From the NCBI GenBank assembly GCA_963665185.2, contig CAXXPO010000003.1, positions 1 to 64,000 of the forward strand: DNA of 64,000 nt, read 5' to 3'. A program made the translations under genes and the position numbers. The DNA comes from G963665185 sp963665185 (GTDB lineage Bacteria > Desulfobacterota > Desulfovibrionia > Desulfovibrionales > Desulfovibrionaceae). Positions 1 through 8,460 of this stretch are shown in pieces. The notes beneath the pieces are model-generated. The model did no database searches and was not told the DNA's origin. It saw only the letters and a list, made by a program, of their open reading frames with translations. Within the stretch, counting starts at the first letter, position 1; each line of letters opens with the position of its first letter.

Positions 1-2
1 CC

Positions 3-68
3 GATGGCATGGTCAACGACCACACCGTGGATTGCTACAGGTATGAGGAAGTGAAGAAGATGGGGTGA
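3..68 (+). CDS. 3' end of an unidentified gene (partial)
   Basis: The window opens inside an open frame whose last 21 codons end at a TGA at 66-68. The visible tail is acidic and basic mixed (ending CYRYEEVKKMG) and carries no motif I recognise. The gene runs off the left edge, so its function cannot be given. It converges on the gene at 217-1017, with the long hairpin at 98-153 in between. Coding status is inferred only from the open frame and the sensible stop. Confidence 0.45.
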   Translation, partial: DGMVNDHTVDCYRYEEVKKMG

Positions 69-97
69 GAGGGAAAGACGATGCTGGCCTTTCCCTT

Positions 98-153
98 TTC
101 CAACGTAGAACCCCTGACGAGCGCGTGCGCTCGTCAGGGGTTCTACGTTGGAA
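98..153. repeat. Perfect 27-bp inverted repeat with 2-nt spacer
   Basis: Bases 98-124 are the exact reverse complement of 127-153, separated only by GT at 125-126. With a one-base bulge the arms extend a few bases further on each side. The structure lies between two convergent genes, where a bidirectional terminator is expected. However, it is longer than a usual terminator stem and has no clear T-run on either strand. It could be a REP-like element or a transcript-end hairpin. Confidence 0.85.
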
Positions 154-216
154 AGGTCGCAGGTCCAGGAGGCCGTTGCCTCCTGGCGGGTGTGCAGGGG
201 CAGCGCCCCTGCTCGC

Positions 217-1017
217 TTACAAAACCCTCTGGCCCATCTCATGGCTCCGCAAAAAAGCCATGGTCTGCTCGAACGCTTCCGGCGTATGGGGTTCGGCCGT
301 GGCGGTGAGGCGCAGGTTGTATTCCGCAAGCAGCCGGGCGAATTCGTCCCAGGGAATAGAGCCTTGCCCCATACCGAGATGCTGGTCGGAACCGCGCCGT
401 CGTTGTCGTGCAGATGAAGGTGCATTTTGAAAGGAGCGAAGGGACGCGACCCAGCGTTCGAGGTCGTGCCGAACATGTCCCAGGGCAAAGCCTGTGCCAA
501 TGGCCGACATCGAAGCAGACGCCGATTTTCGGGGCATCCAGCTCCGCGAGCAGGGCCACGATGCGACTCCCGGATCGGAATCGTGGGTATTTTCCAGAAA
601 TAACGGCGGATGGCCGGGCCACTGGTCAAGCACCGCCCCCCAGGTAGCACAGGAGTTGGCCCGTTGACGTTCGACAGAACCTTCAAAAAAAGCTTCATGC
701 AGGCAGGGATGGCCTACCATGTGCGCCGGACCGTAGATCTTTGCGATACGCACGGCTTTGCTCAACCTGTCCATGGCTGGCCTGACGGATGAGGGGGTCT
801 TCGGATGCCGGATGCAGGTCCAAAAACGAGGCAGATGCACCGAGCAGGGTATGCCTGCCTTGGACAAACGGTCGGCAAGATCATGATGCCATTGCTCCGG
901 AAGCCGATCCAGACTGTGGCTGTCCAATCCGATTTCGGGATGTATGGATTCGCGCAGAAACCTTTCCACCAGGGTGGCATCTGCAATTGCGTGTCTGAGA
1001 GGAAGATTTATGAACAT
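217..1017 (-). pseudogene. Sugar phosphate isomerase/AP endonuclease 2-family TIM-barrel protein, multiply frameshifted
   Basis: The conceptual product resembles the xylose isomerase-like TIM-barrel superfamily (about 265 aa). Recognisable pieces are LFLENTHD, a strand ending FDVGHWH, and an HLHLHDNDG metal-site segment. These sit in different frames: the family-like sequence jumps frame near 825, 785, 567, 495, 432 and 395, each time by one base. Only the N-terminal part (MFINLPLRH), the middle (ATWGAVLDQWPGHPPLFLEN) and the C-terminal tail share one frame. Either the gene is decayed or this stretch has many indel errors. A substrate cannot be assigned. It ends about 64 bp from the long hairpin at 98-153. 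Confidence 0.7.
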
Positions 1018-1080
1018 GGGAGCCTCGCTGGAATTTGAATTATTGACCGGATCATAGCCAAAAGCGAGGCTGAAGTCTTT

Positions 1081-2831
1081 TCAGAATGACGACCTGGGCA
1101 TGGTGACGGATGCCATGCTGGCGGCATTCAGGTCCATGATTCCGAGAGGCTGAAATGTCGTGGCCTGCATCAGGCTCAACCGCTTCTTATCGTCGAAATC
1201 AATGGTAAAGGTGTCCCCCCACGACAGAGGCCTGCCATCGAGCATGACCAGAACCTTGTCCGAAGGTCCGTTGCTCCAACAGGTGTCCAGCGTGTACTTT
1301 CCCGGCGTCATGCGCCGCGCCTGACCGTTCTCCCAAGGGAGAAACACCGGCCGCCCCGAAGAGGAAAGAAGCCTGAGCGCCGTGACCACCCGCGGCCGGA
1401 TAACGATATGGAACTCACTGGCCTTCTGCCCCTGCGTCTCACGCGCCACGCGGCAGAGAACGCCGGGACCGTTCGCCGGCGCGTCAAGATACCGGCGGAT
1501 GAACATGCCCGAGTCGAGAATTATCTCGCAGCCCGTGTCCTGCCCGTCGTTACGTCCGGTACTGGTGACCAGCCCTTTGACATTGATGATCTCCTCCTTC
1601 TTCTGCCCCAGATCCCTTCCAGGCGAAGCTGGTCGCCCTCCACGGCCTCCAGCACGGCTCCCGCGGGAACAAACCGCAGCGAATTGTTGAGCCAGCACAC
1701 GAACAAGGCCTGACCTGTCTGGGTGGGATTCCACGACCCCTTCCAGTTCACCGGAATCTCAGCCACGGTTTTCCCGTCGGATTTGACACGCAGAACCTTG
1801 AAGGGCGCAAGCGCAAGCCGGGGCGTGTCCACCATGTCCATGGCGGTTGCATCTTCCGTATTGACACTGGGAGCCGGAGACATAATGGATGCCGTCGTGT
1901 CGACATTGACCCGCACCGGTGCCAACGCGGTAAGGGTAATGCGTTTCGTATCCGGCCCGATTTCCTGACCGTTGACCGTCACGTGGGGTGCGGGCTGGGA
2001 ATAATTGCGGATGGCCTTGTCGCTGACCTCGGGCGGATCCACGACAACGCCGAACGCCTCCAGAAAAAGCCGTGCGGCCTTGAGCTGCTGGCGCACCTTC
2101 CAGTCGACCTGAATGATGTCCTTGCTGACTTCCACGGCCAGGGCCGGGATGCAATGCTCGTTCAGCGCGTAGTAGGTAAGGGACTTGCGCTGTTCGGCAT
2201 AGGGCGAATCCGTGGCAAAGGTTTCGGTGTTGAACAGCTGAAAACGGTAGCTGGCCGGAACCACGGTGGGATTAAGCTGGTTCAGGACCTTGTTGGCGAA
2301 CTGCTCCAGAAAAATACGGCCCTTGTACGTTTTGGTGTCGATAATGACGGACTGTCCATAGCGCTTGGGGTTGCGCAGGGAGTCAACGTATGTGGGGTGG
2401 TAGAACCCCGACCCCTCGTGCAGATGGATGAACGCATCGCATGAGGCGAGCAGATAGCGGATGACCCTGGCCAACCGATCTTCATAATGGGCGTTATGGT
2501 CTTTGTCGAAGCGGCGGTTCAGATCGACGTTGATCTGCCGTGTACGCTGGTGGACGGTGGGAATGTTGGCCCGCGGAATAACTATGAGATTGCCCTTGCG
2601 CACCGTGGACCGGGCAAGAAGCTGCGCCGTGAGAAATCCTGCTGTCTCGTCCCCCTGAATCCCGCCCTGCACCAGAACGGTGGGGCCGGGTTCGGAGCCG
2701 CGCAGCCAATGCACGGTAAGAGGATACTGAGTTCCCTTAAAAAAGGTGAATGCCTCACCACATGCTGTTCCCGCCCCCAACAGGAGCAGAGACAGGCTAA
2801 GACAAAATACGATGCATCGGGAACGTATCAC
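1081..2831 (-). pseudogene. M99/Csd4(Pgp1)-like peptidoglycan D,L-carboxypeptidase, frameshifted near 1606
   Basis: The family removes the terminal residue of peptidoglycan tripeptides in the periplasm and helps set curved or helical cell shape (Csd4 of Helicobacter, Pgp1 of Campylobacter). A GTG start at 2831 gives a signal peptide (SLSLLLLGAGTACG). The zinc-site motif QGDETAGF (Q59, E62) and HLHEGSGFY (H136/H138) follow, then beta-rich C-terminal domains. Near 1606, in a CCCC run (GGGG on the coding strand), the frame changes: about 410 residues are in one frame and the last 170 or so (from QKKEEIINVKG to MPRSSF) in another. Adding one G would restore a single protein of about 583 aa. The start overlaps the preceding gene by 35 bp. 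The break is either a true mutation or a homopolymer error. Confidence 0.75.
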
Positions 2832-3501
2832 TGAATATCATTTCTCCTTCCGGACTCACGATCTTGACTTGCAGGGCGAAGACATCGTCCTGAACCACAT
2901 CCTTGGGCAGGCTGAAAAGCGTGATGATGCGCTTGAACCGTTGAATGGAAAAATTCAGTTCGCTGGATTTGGCGACAACGGCCACGCGTTTGCCCGCGTT
3001 GGTGATCAGGGTGAAGGAAACCTGTCCATTCAGGGCCGCGTTGTTCTGCTGCAGGTTGTTGACGTCGAAACTGACCCGCATGGAGTGGTTGACGAACTGC
3101 ACTTGCAGATTCTCGACCTTGGCCAGATGGCTGTCCTTGGAACTGAACAGGCTTTTCAGGTCCAACTCGGGCTGGGGCACGGCCGATGCCGTGCGCCCGA
3201 CAGCACCCGCCAGAGCGGTCAGGTCCTCCGGATCGGTTCCTTCCAGAAGTTTCTGCACATTTTCCAGCCGTTCCAGGCGCACCTGCATTTCCACAAGGCG
3301 TCGTTCCATCTTTTTCCGACTTTCGGAAAGCACGCGGTTCTTGTCCCAAAATGTATAGCCCGCGGCAATACCTCCCGCCGACAGCACTATCAGACAAACA
3401 ATGGCGTACACGCCCAGCTTGAGCCACAACGGACTGATCCGGTATCTGCGGACATTGCTGTCGTCGCGCATGAGAAGGATGCTGTACTTGGTATGTTTCA
3501 T
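2797..3501 (-). CDS. Single-pass membrane protein with coiled coil, in cell-shape cluster
   Basis: This 234-aa protein has a short basic N-terminus, one membrane helix (about residues 31-53, VYAIVCLIVLSAGGIAAGY), a likely coiled coil (about 60-95, rich in K/E/R/L) and a periplasmic-looking beta-rich domain. I do not recognise a named family with certainty. Its start overlaps the stop of the L,D-transpeptidase-like gene (ATGA at 3498-3501) and its end overlaps the M99 peptidase start, so all three are translationally coupled. Helicobacter and Campylobacter shape systems include small membrane scaffold proteins (for example Csd5, Csd7). A scaffold role here is inferred from position and architecture, not from sequence similarity. 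Confidence 0.75.
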   Translation of the reverse strand: MKHTKYSILLMRDDSNVRRYRISPLWLKLGVYAIVCLIVLSAGGIAAGYTFWDKNRVLSESRKKMERRLVEMQVRLERLENVQKLLEGTDPEDLTALAGAVGRTASAVPQPELDLKSLFSSKDSHLAKVENLQVQFVNHSMRVSFDVNNLQQNNAALNGQVSFTLITNAGKRVAVVAKSSELNFSIQRFKRIITLFSLPKDVVQDDVFALQVKIVSPEGEMIFSDTFPMHRILS

Positions 3502-4769
3502 GAGGTGCTGCCGGTCCAGGTTTCTTTGACGATCTTCCAGCTGTTGCCATCGGGCCTGACAATGAGGTGCTTTATTCCCGTGTCCTTATACCCACCCTGT
3601 GATGCATAGTCCTGAACAAGACGCAGTTCAAGCCCTTTGGGGTGTTCCGACACTTCCAACCCGCTCAGGGCCACGGATTCAGGAGGATTTCCCGCCCAAA
3701 GTTGCCGTTTGTGCTCGGCGATCTGCCCGATCCCCTGGCGGTTGTCCTGTTCCGCGTCGGCATCGTAGAAACTCGCGTATTTCTGAACGTCGGCCTTTTC
3801 CCAGGCCTCCTGCCAGCCATTCACAAAGGTCCGGACACGGGATTCTACATGCTCCAGGTATTTTTCCCTGATATCCCGGGGTGGCCGGGCAGTCTCCACG
3901 CCCACGATGACAAACCGTCCGGCCTTGTTGCGTTGCCAGTACAGGCGCTTGGTTATGGCCGAGGAGAAATTGGGAGAACGGTAGTATTGCCCGAACCACG
4001 TCACCCAGTAATCGGGACCGGGCAGCAGGTGAATGTCCGTGACGAACAGATCTATCCAGGGAGTGCGACGGAAAATGCCCTCCTTGTGTCTGCGGAACCC
4101 CGAAAAGGAGGTGCGATGGGCCTTGCTGTACTTTTCCGGATCGTAATAGGAAAAGAATTCCGGACTCTGGGCGCTCCAGGCGCTGACCCAGCCCTGCAGG
4201 TCCTGCAACACGCGGGCTGATTCCGCCTCCGTACCGTTGCCCGCACTCGGAGAATCCCAGGCGACCTCGCGCGCGATGACGACGGGCACGCCCTTGTCGG
4301 CTTGAGGTTCCAAGGCGTGGATGTCTTCCTGGTTCAGGGCGACACACCCGCGGGTTTCCCGCGGGGTGATGTCCCGGCCGCGCCCATGCACCCAGATGCC
4401 GCCCCCGGTCTTGCCGTTGAGCCTGTCCACGGGGTTGGGATAGTTCAGGGGAAAGGCGAGGTCGCCGTACAGTTTGAAATCAAGGTCGGCCGTGCGCTTG
4501 CCGGTGATAAAATAAACCCCTTCCGGGGTTTTGAGGTCGCCCTCGGAAATTTTATCACCAGCCGCCTGTCCTGTGGTGCAGGACTTCCTGTCAATGACGG
4601 ACAAAGGACTTTTGCGGCCAAAAGTATAAAACGTTTGGGCCTTCTTATCGATGGCCCAGAAATAGGACGGATTGGTGGGATGATCCACTATGCGCGCCTG
4701 CCACCCCCCGGCAAGTCCGGGAGCGGCAAGACACAGGATCAATACTAGGGCTGCAAGTATTTCTTTCAT
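3498..4769 (-). CDS. YkuD-domain (L,D-transpeptidase fold) plus NTF2-like protein, Csd6/Pgp2-like
   Basis: The predicted product is 423 aa from the ATG at 4769, which begins a clear signal peptide (MKEILAALVLILCLAAPGLA). A YkuD domain follows, with catalytic motif H128 ... TRGCVAL (C142). The C-terminal half looks like an NTF2/SnoaL-type domain (SYYDPEKYSKAHRTSF, then a second WQEAWEKADVQKYASFYDAD unit). That order, YkuD then NTF2, is the layout of Helicobacter Csd6 and Campylobacter Pgp2, which act as L,D-carboxypeptidases on tetrapeptides. With the M99 peptidase at 1081-2831 this gives the two successive trimming steps. An ordinary cross-linking L,D-transpeptidase remains possible. Confidence 0.85.
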   Translation of the reverse strand: MKEILAALVLILCLAAPGLAGGWQARIVDHPTNPSYFWAIDKKAQTFYTFGRKSPLSVIDRKSCTTGQAAGDKISEGDLKTPEGVYFITGKRTADLDFKLYGDLAFPLNYPNPVDRLNGKTGGGIWVHGRGRDITPRETRGCVALNQEDIHALEPQADKGVPVVIAREVAWDSPSAGNGTEAESARVLQDLQGWVSAWSAQSPEFFSYYDPEKYSKAHRTSFSGFRRHKEGIFRRTPWIDLFVTDIHLLPGPDYWVTWFGQYYRSPNFSSAITKRLYWQRNKAGRFVIVGVETARPPRDIREKYLEHVESRVRTFVNGWQEAWEKADVQKYASFYDADAEQDNRQGIGQIAEHKRQLWAGNPPESVALSGLEVSEHPKGLELRLVQDYASQGGYKDTGIKHLIVRPDGNSWKIVKETWTGSTS

Positions 4770-4871
4770 CAGCGTGCTGTAACCATGCCCCTCCGCCCGC
4801 GCCGATCTGCGTTGTGGACGCACGGCCCTGCGCGGGCCCATACAAGCTGTTGATCGCGTTTTCGCCGCCTG

Positions 4872-5426
4872 CTAACGCCCCGACAACACCAATTGTTCCC
4901 GGGTGAACAGCGCCTTGAGTTCGTAGCCGGCTGCGGCCAGGGCTTCACGTCCTCCCTCCTCGCGGTCGAGGATGGTGCACACTGCAGCCACTTCGTAGCC
5001 GGCATCCCGGACCCGTTGGCAGGCCTTTATCAGCGTCCCCCCCGTGGTGACGACATCTTCGAGCATGGCGACCCTGTCCCCCCGGACAAAGTTGGACATG
5101 CCCTCCAGATAGCGTCCCGTGCCGTGCCCCTTGGCCTCCTTGCGGACGATGAATCCGGGCAGGGGATGCTTCTCGATATACGACATGACCGTCACGGCGG
5201 AAACAAGCGGGTCCGCTCCCAGGGTCATACCGCCCACCCCCTTGATGTCCAGGGGTTTGAGAAGCTCCATGAACAGACTGCCGATAAGCCACGAGCCCTC
5301 GGGAGAAAGCGCGGTCTGCTTGCAGTCGAAATAATAGTCGCTCTTGCGCCCGGAGGAAAGGGTGATCTCTCCTTCCATGTAGGATTTTTCCAGAAGCAGA
5401 CGAGCCAGTCGTGTACGCAGGTCCAT
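4872..5426 (-). CDS. pyrE: Orotate phosphoribosyltransferase
   Basis: This 184-aa enzyme joins orotate and PRPP to form OMP in pyrimidine synthesis, in the cytoplasm. The PRPP-binding signature VAMLEDVVTTGGT is intact, and the N-terminal LSSGRKSDYYFDCK segment is typical of PyrE. The ATG directly abuts the stop of purB (5427) with no spacer, so the two are co-transcribed and probably translationally coupled. About 100 bp separate it from the YkuD gene downstream. Confidence 0.95.
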   Translation of the reverse strand: MDLRTRLARLLLEKSYMEGEITLSSGRKSDYYFDCKQTALSPEGSWLIGSLFMELLKPLDIKGVGGMTLGADPLVSAVTVMSYIEKHPLPGFIVRKEAKGHGTGRYLEGMSNFVRGDRVAMLEDVVTTGGTLIKACQRVRDAGYEVAAVCTILDREEGGREALAAAGYELKALFTREQLVLSGR

Positions 5427-6728
5427 TTATTCCTCGCTGAAAACGCGTTTGAAGACCAGGTCCTCGTAACGCAAGTAATATTCCGGGTCAAAGATCGAAT
5501 CAAGCTGTTCGCTCGCAAGCGCCTTGGAAATAGCCGGATCGGCCCGGACAAGTTCCTCGAACGGGCGCTTTTCCTCCCAACACTGCATGGCCACGCGCTG
5601 CACAGTCTCGTAGGCCTTTTGGCGTTCCAGCCCACTGTTTTCTATAAGATTCAACAGCACGCGCTGGGAATAGTACAGGCCGTAGGAGGCATTCAGGTTG
5701 CGGTCCATGTTTTCGGGGATGACCCGCAGATTGGCAAGCAGGCCGGACAGGCGATGCAGCACGTAGTCAGCCATGATGGTGGAATCGGGCATGATGACCC
5801 GCTCCACGGACGAATGGCTGATGTCGCGCTCGTGCCACAGGGCCATGTTCTCCATGGCGGCCACGGCATTGGTGCGCAGCAGGCGGGACAGCCCGGTCAT
5901 GTTTTCGGCGGAGATGGGATTCTTCTTGTGCGGCATGGCCGAGGACCCCTTCTGTCCCTTGGCAAAGCCCTCTTCCACCTCCAGTACTTCGGTGCGCTGC
6001 AGGTGGCGCAGCTCCACGCACAACCTCTCCACCCCACCGCCGATAAGGGCCAGGGTGGTGAAAAAGTCGGCATGACGGTCGCGCTGAATAATCTGCGTGG
6101 AAATCTCATCCACCTTCAGCCCCAGCACGTCGCAGGCGATCTGCTCCATTTCCGGGGACAAATGGGCGTAAGTGCCCACGGCGCCGGAGATCTTGCCCAC
6201 GCGGATACCTTCCAGGGCATCGGTGAAGCGCGCCTTGTGGCGCAGAAATTCAGCATAGAATCCGGCCATTTTCAGACCGAAACTGGTGGGTTCGGCATGC
6301 ACGCCATGGGTGCGCCCCATGCACAGCCTGCCCTTGTTGTCGTGCGCCAGTCTGGAAAGCGTGGTCAGCAGCTTGTCCAGCCCCAGCATGACCATGCGGC
6401 CCGCCCGGGTGAGCAGTACGCCGTTGGCGGTATCCACAATGTCCGAGGAGGTGCAGCCCAGATGGATGAACCGGGAGTCCGGCCCCACCTTTTCCTCCAC
6501 CGCCGTCAGAAATGCAATGACGTCGTGACGGGTTTTTTCTTCGATTTCCAGAATGCGGTCGAGGTCGAAGTCCGCCTTGGCGCGGATTGTCTGCAAGGCT
6601 TCCGCAGGGATTACTCCCAGCTTGTGCCATGCCTCGCACACGGCCAGTTCCACTTCGAGCCAGACCCTGAATTTGTTTTCCAGGGTCCACAATGCGCCCA
6701 TTTCGGGGCGGGTGTATCGTTCTATCAT
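5427..6728 (-). CDS. purB: Adenylosuccinate lyase
   Basis: This 433-aa fumarase/aspartase-superfamily enzyme cleaves SAICAR and adenylosuccinate in purine synthesis. The family signature SSAMPHKKNP is present, along with the N-terminal TRPEMGALWT and the GRTHGVHAEPTSFG active-site segments. The length matches the short PurB class. It is followed immediately by pyrE on the same strand, giving a purine-pyrimidine gene pair. A terminator at 6788-6815 separates it from the fmdB-like gene upstream, so it likely has its own promoter in 6729-6787. Confidence 0.95.
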   Translation of the reverse strand: MIERYTRPEMGALWTLENKFRVWLEVELAVCEAWHKLGVIPAEALQTIRAKADFDLDRILEIEEKTRHDVIAFLTAVEEKVGPDSRFIHLGCTSSDIVDTANGVLLTRAGRMVMLGLDKLLTTLSRLAHDNKGRLCMGRTHGVHAEPTSFGLKMAGFYAEFLRHKARFTDALEGIRVGKISGAVGTYAHLSPEMEQIACDVLGLKVDEISTQIIQRDRHADFFTTLALIGGGVERLCVELRHLQRTEVLEVEEGFAKGQKGSSAMPHKKNPISAENMTGLSRLLRTNAVAAMENMALWHERDISHSSVERVIMPDSTIMADYVLHRLSGLLANLRVIPENMDRNLNASYGLYYSQRVLLNLIENSGLERQKAYETVQRVAMQCWEEKRPFEELVRADPAISKALASEQLDSIFDPEYYLRYEDLVFKRVFSEE

Positions 6729-6787
6729 AGTTTTGCGGGGGGTTGGTGTTTACCGGCAAGCGACTTCCTTGCCGGACAAAGTACACT

Positions 6788-6815
6788 AAAAAAGGCAGCC
6801 AAGGCTGCCTTTTTT
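6788..6815 (-). terminator. Rho-independent terminator after fmdB-like gene
   Basis: The stem GGCAGCC/GGCTGCC has a 2-nt loop and is flanked by six A and six T residues, so it can work on either strand. On the minus strand it lies just after the stop at 6821, so it should end the fmdB-like transcript before purB. Confidence 0.9.
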
Positions 6816-6820
6816 CTGCC

Positions 6821-7207
6821 TCAGGACGAGGCGCCTGTCGATGCGGATGCGCTGGAAGCCTTTCCGGACGCGTCCTTGGTCCCGGGCGAAGCAACGGAAG
6901 AAGACGCATCGCCCCCGGTATCCGACTTTCCACCCGCGGACTCGCCTGAAGATTCGCCAGCAGATGAAGACGCTGCGCCTGCCTCCGTTCCGTTGCCGTT
7001 GCCGTTGCCGCCGGACGTGGAGGCGTTCTTGCCCGCATAGTCCGTGACGTACCAGCCCGACCCCTTGAGCACGAACGAGGTGTTGGAAATCAGACGCTTG
7101 GATGTGCCGCCGCAAATGGGGCAAACCAGCTCGCGGTCCTCATAATTGCTCTGCCATTCTTCAAAAATCTGCTCACAGTCCTGACATCTATATTCGTAAA
7201 TCGGCAT
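6821..7207 (-). CDS. FmdB-type zinc-ribbon protein with low-complexity tail
   Basis: The N-terminal 70 residues match the FmdB/CxxC_CxxC_SSSS family: MPIYEYRCQDC, then CPICGG, then a hydrophobic FVLKGSGWYVTDY segment. The two CxxC pairs should bind one zinc. The family was first linked to formamidase regulation, but its general function is unknown. The remaining 58 or so residues are almost only G, S, A, N, E and T (GGNGNGNG, ASSSAGESSGES), a disordered tail common in delta-proteobacterial members. It is a monocistronic unit between the terminators at 7248-7275 and 6788-6815. Confidence 0.88.
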   Translation of the reverse strand: MPIYEYRCQDCEQIFEEWQSNYEDRELVCPICGGTSKRLISNTSFVLKGSGWYVTDYAGKNASTSGGNGNGNGTEAGAASSSAGESSGESAGGKSDTGGDASSSVASPGTKDASGKASSASASTGASS

Positions 7208-7247
7208 ATCTTACCTCCATAGAACAACAAAAAAAGCCGGCAAACGC

Positions 7248-7275
7248 AAAAAAGACCGCCCGCCAAGGGCGGACA
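7248..7275 (-). terminator. Rho-independent terminator (minus strand)
   Basis: On the minus strand the stem CCGCCC/GGGCGG (7256-7261 with 7267-7272) is followed by a run of six T residues (7248-7253). It would end whatever is transcribed across 7276-7726, either the message of the small basic gene with a long 3' tail or a separate RNA. Confidence 0.8.
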
Positions 7276-7612
7276 GCCAAAAACTAGTCATGCGTTCGTG
7301 AAGGTCAAGAGCGGGTCGGCCCTCTTCTGCATGGCCGGCCCGATTTGCCCGAGGCCAAGCGGGAGGTCATCCCCCCCTGAAAACGGAGTCCGCCTTGCAG
7401 AAAATACGAACATCCACCATACCCAAACCACCCGTGCGGTCTGCATATGAAAGTTGAACGCTCGAACTTTCCGGTTTCGACGGCAATCCTCAAGCCCCGT
7501 GTCCCGGCCTTTCCTGCCGGTGAACGCGCCACAGGGAGCACGCTCCCCGGGACAACGCCCACCACCGGCAATCACGGTATCGCAATGCCCCGCCAGCGGC
7601 CGGGCGCGACAC
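7276..7612 (-). other. 337-nt stretch with no convincing gene, ending in a terminator
   Basis: This interval follows the 37-aa gene on the minus strand and runs into the terminator at 7248-7275. Two overlapping minus-strand frames stay open for roughly 90 codons, but their products are rich in R, G, W and C and look like chance. The minus strand holds several strong local hairpins, for example GGGAGC-GT-GCTCCC near 7530-7545. A structured non-coding RNA or long 3' UTR is possible. I could not match it to 6S, RNase P, SRP or tmRNA. Confidence 0.3.
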
Positions 7613-7726
7613 TTAGGCTTTGGCTGCGGCCTTGGCCTCGCGGATGCGCTGCTTGAGATTTTCCTTCCGGCGTTTGCGCTTGCGAGCCAATTCTTTCTTA
7701 CGTTCGATTTTTTTGTGCCTGGCCAT
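7613..7726 (-). CDS. 37-aa highly basic small protein
   Basis: An ATG at 7724-7726 with a strong Shine-Dalgarno (GAGGAG, 5 nt before) opens a 37-codon frame ending TAA. The product starts MARHKKIERKKELARKRK and ends REAKAAAKA. More than half of its residues are K or R, and it should form one amphipathic or charged helix. The size and composition suggest a nucleic acid- or ribosome-associated peptide, but I do not recognise the family. The strong ribosome site and clean stop argue that it is real. Confidence 0.75.
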   Translation of the reverse strand: MARHKKIERKKELARKRKRRKENLKQRIREAKAAAKA

Positions 7727-7902
7727 ATTTTCTCCTCAATGACGGATTTGATAAGCTGTCGTGAAGCGTGGGATCATTACCCAATCCATCCGGGATGGTC
7801 AAGTCCGAAGTCTGTTCTCCGCAAACTCCGCGCATCTGTCTATTTACAGGAGACAGCCTCCTCTCTACAAAAAAAGGGAATGCACGATACAGGAGAATAT
7901 AA

Positions 7903-8460
7903 ATGCTCACACGCGAACAGGCTCTCGAACTGCTGCAAGCCGGCATGTCCCACGATGAATCACTGCGCCATCACAGTCTGCAAACCGAGGCCGTCATGCG
8001 CGGCCTGGCAGAGCACCTCGGCCACGACGCCGACCTGTGGGGCATCACAGGCCTGCTGCACGATCTGGACTTTCCCCAAACGAAAAGCACCCCCGAACAG
8101 CACGGACTGGCTGCGGCAGAGCAGCTTGCGGGCCAGCTTCCCGACGCCGCACTCCATGCCATCCGGGCGCACAACGACATGACCGGCGTCGCTCCCGCCG
8201 AGCCATTCGACTATGCCCTGCGTTGCGGCGAAACCGTGACCGGACTCGTTGCCGCCAACGCCCTGGTCCGGCCCGAAGGCATGGCGGGAATGGCTCCCAA
8301 AAGTCTGAAAAAGAAAATGAAGGACAAGGCCTTTGCCCGCAACGTCAACCGCGACATCATCAAGGAATGCGACCGGCTCGGGCTTGATCTGGGACAGTTC
8401 CTGCAAATCGCCATCGACAGCATCGGCCCGGTGGCGGAAGAAGTCGGACTGAAAAAGTAG
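7903..8460 (+). CDS. HD-domain metal-dependent phosphohydrolase
   Basis: This 185-aa protein carries an HD domain: a first H near residue 24 (ESLRHHSLQTE), the HD pair in ITGLLHDLDFP and later HAIRAHND. Such domains bind divalent metals and hydrolyse phosphoesters, often nucleotides. The substrate cannot be told from the sequence. The start is set by AGGAG about 9 nt before the ATG. A K-rich linker (KSLKKKMKDKAFARNVNRD) follows the HD core, as in small HDIG proteins of anaerobes. It appears to be a single-gene unit divergent from the 37-aa gene. Confidence 0.85.
   Translation: MLTREQALELLQAGMSHDESLRHHSLQTEAVMRGLAEHLGHDADLWGITGLLHDLDFPQTKSTPEQHGLAAAEQLAGQLPDAALHAIRAHNDMTGVAPAEPFDYALRCGETVTGLVAANALVRPEGMAGMAPKSLKKKMKDKAFARNVNRDIIKECDRLGLDLGQFLQIAIDSIGPVAEEVGLKK

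Noticed and set aside
1590..1630. Programmed frameshift in the M99 gene
   Set aside because: No slippery heptamer or downstream pseudoknot is evident; a simple indel at GGGG explains it.
4893..7040. Long plus-strand open frame (715 codons) opposite pyrE, purB and the fmdB-like gene
   Set aside because: It lies antisense to three well-supported genes. Its product is G/H/Q-rich without motifs, as expected for high-GC shadow frames.
7288..7575. 95-codon minus-strand frame in the region after the 37-aa gene
   Set aside because: A second frame stays open over nearly the same bases and both products look random; treated as non-coding.
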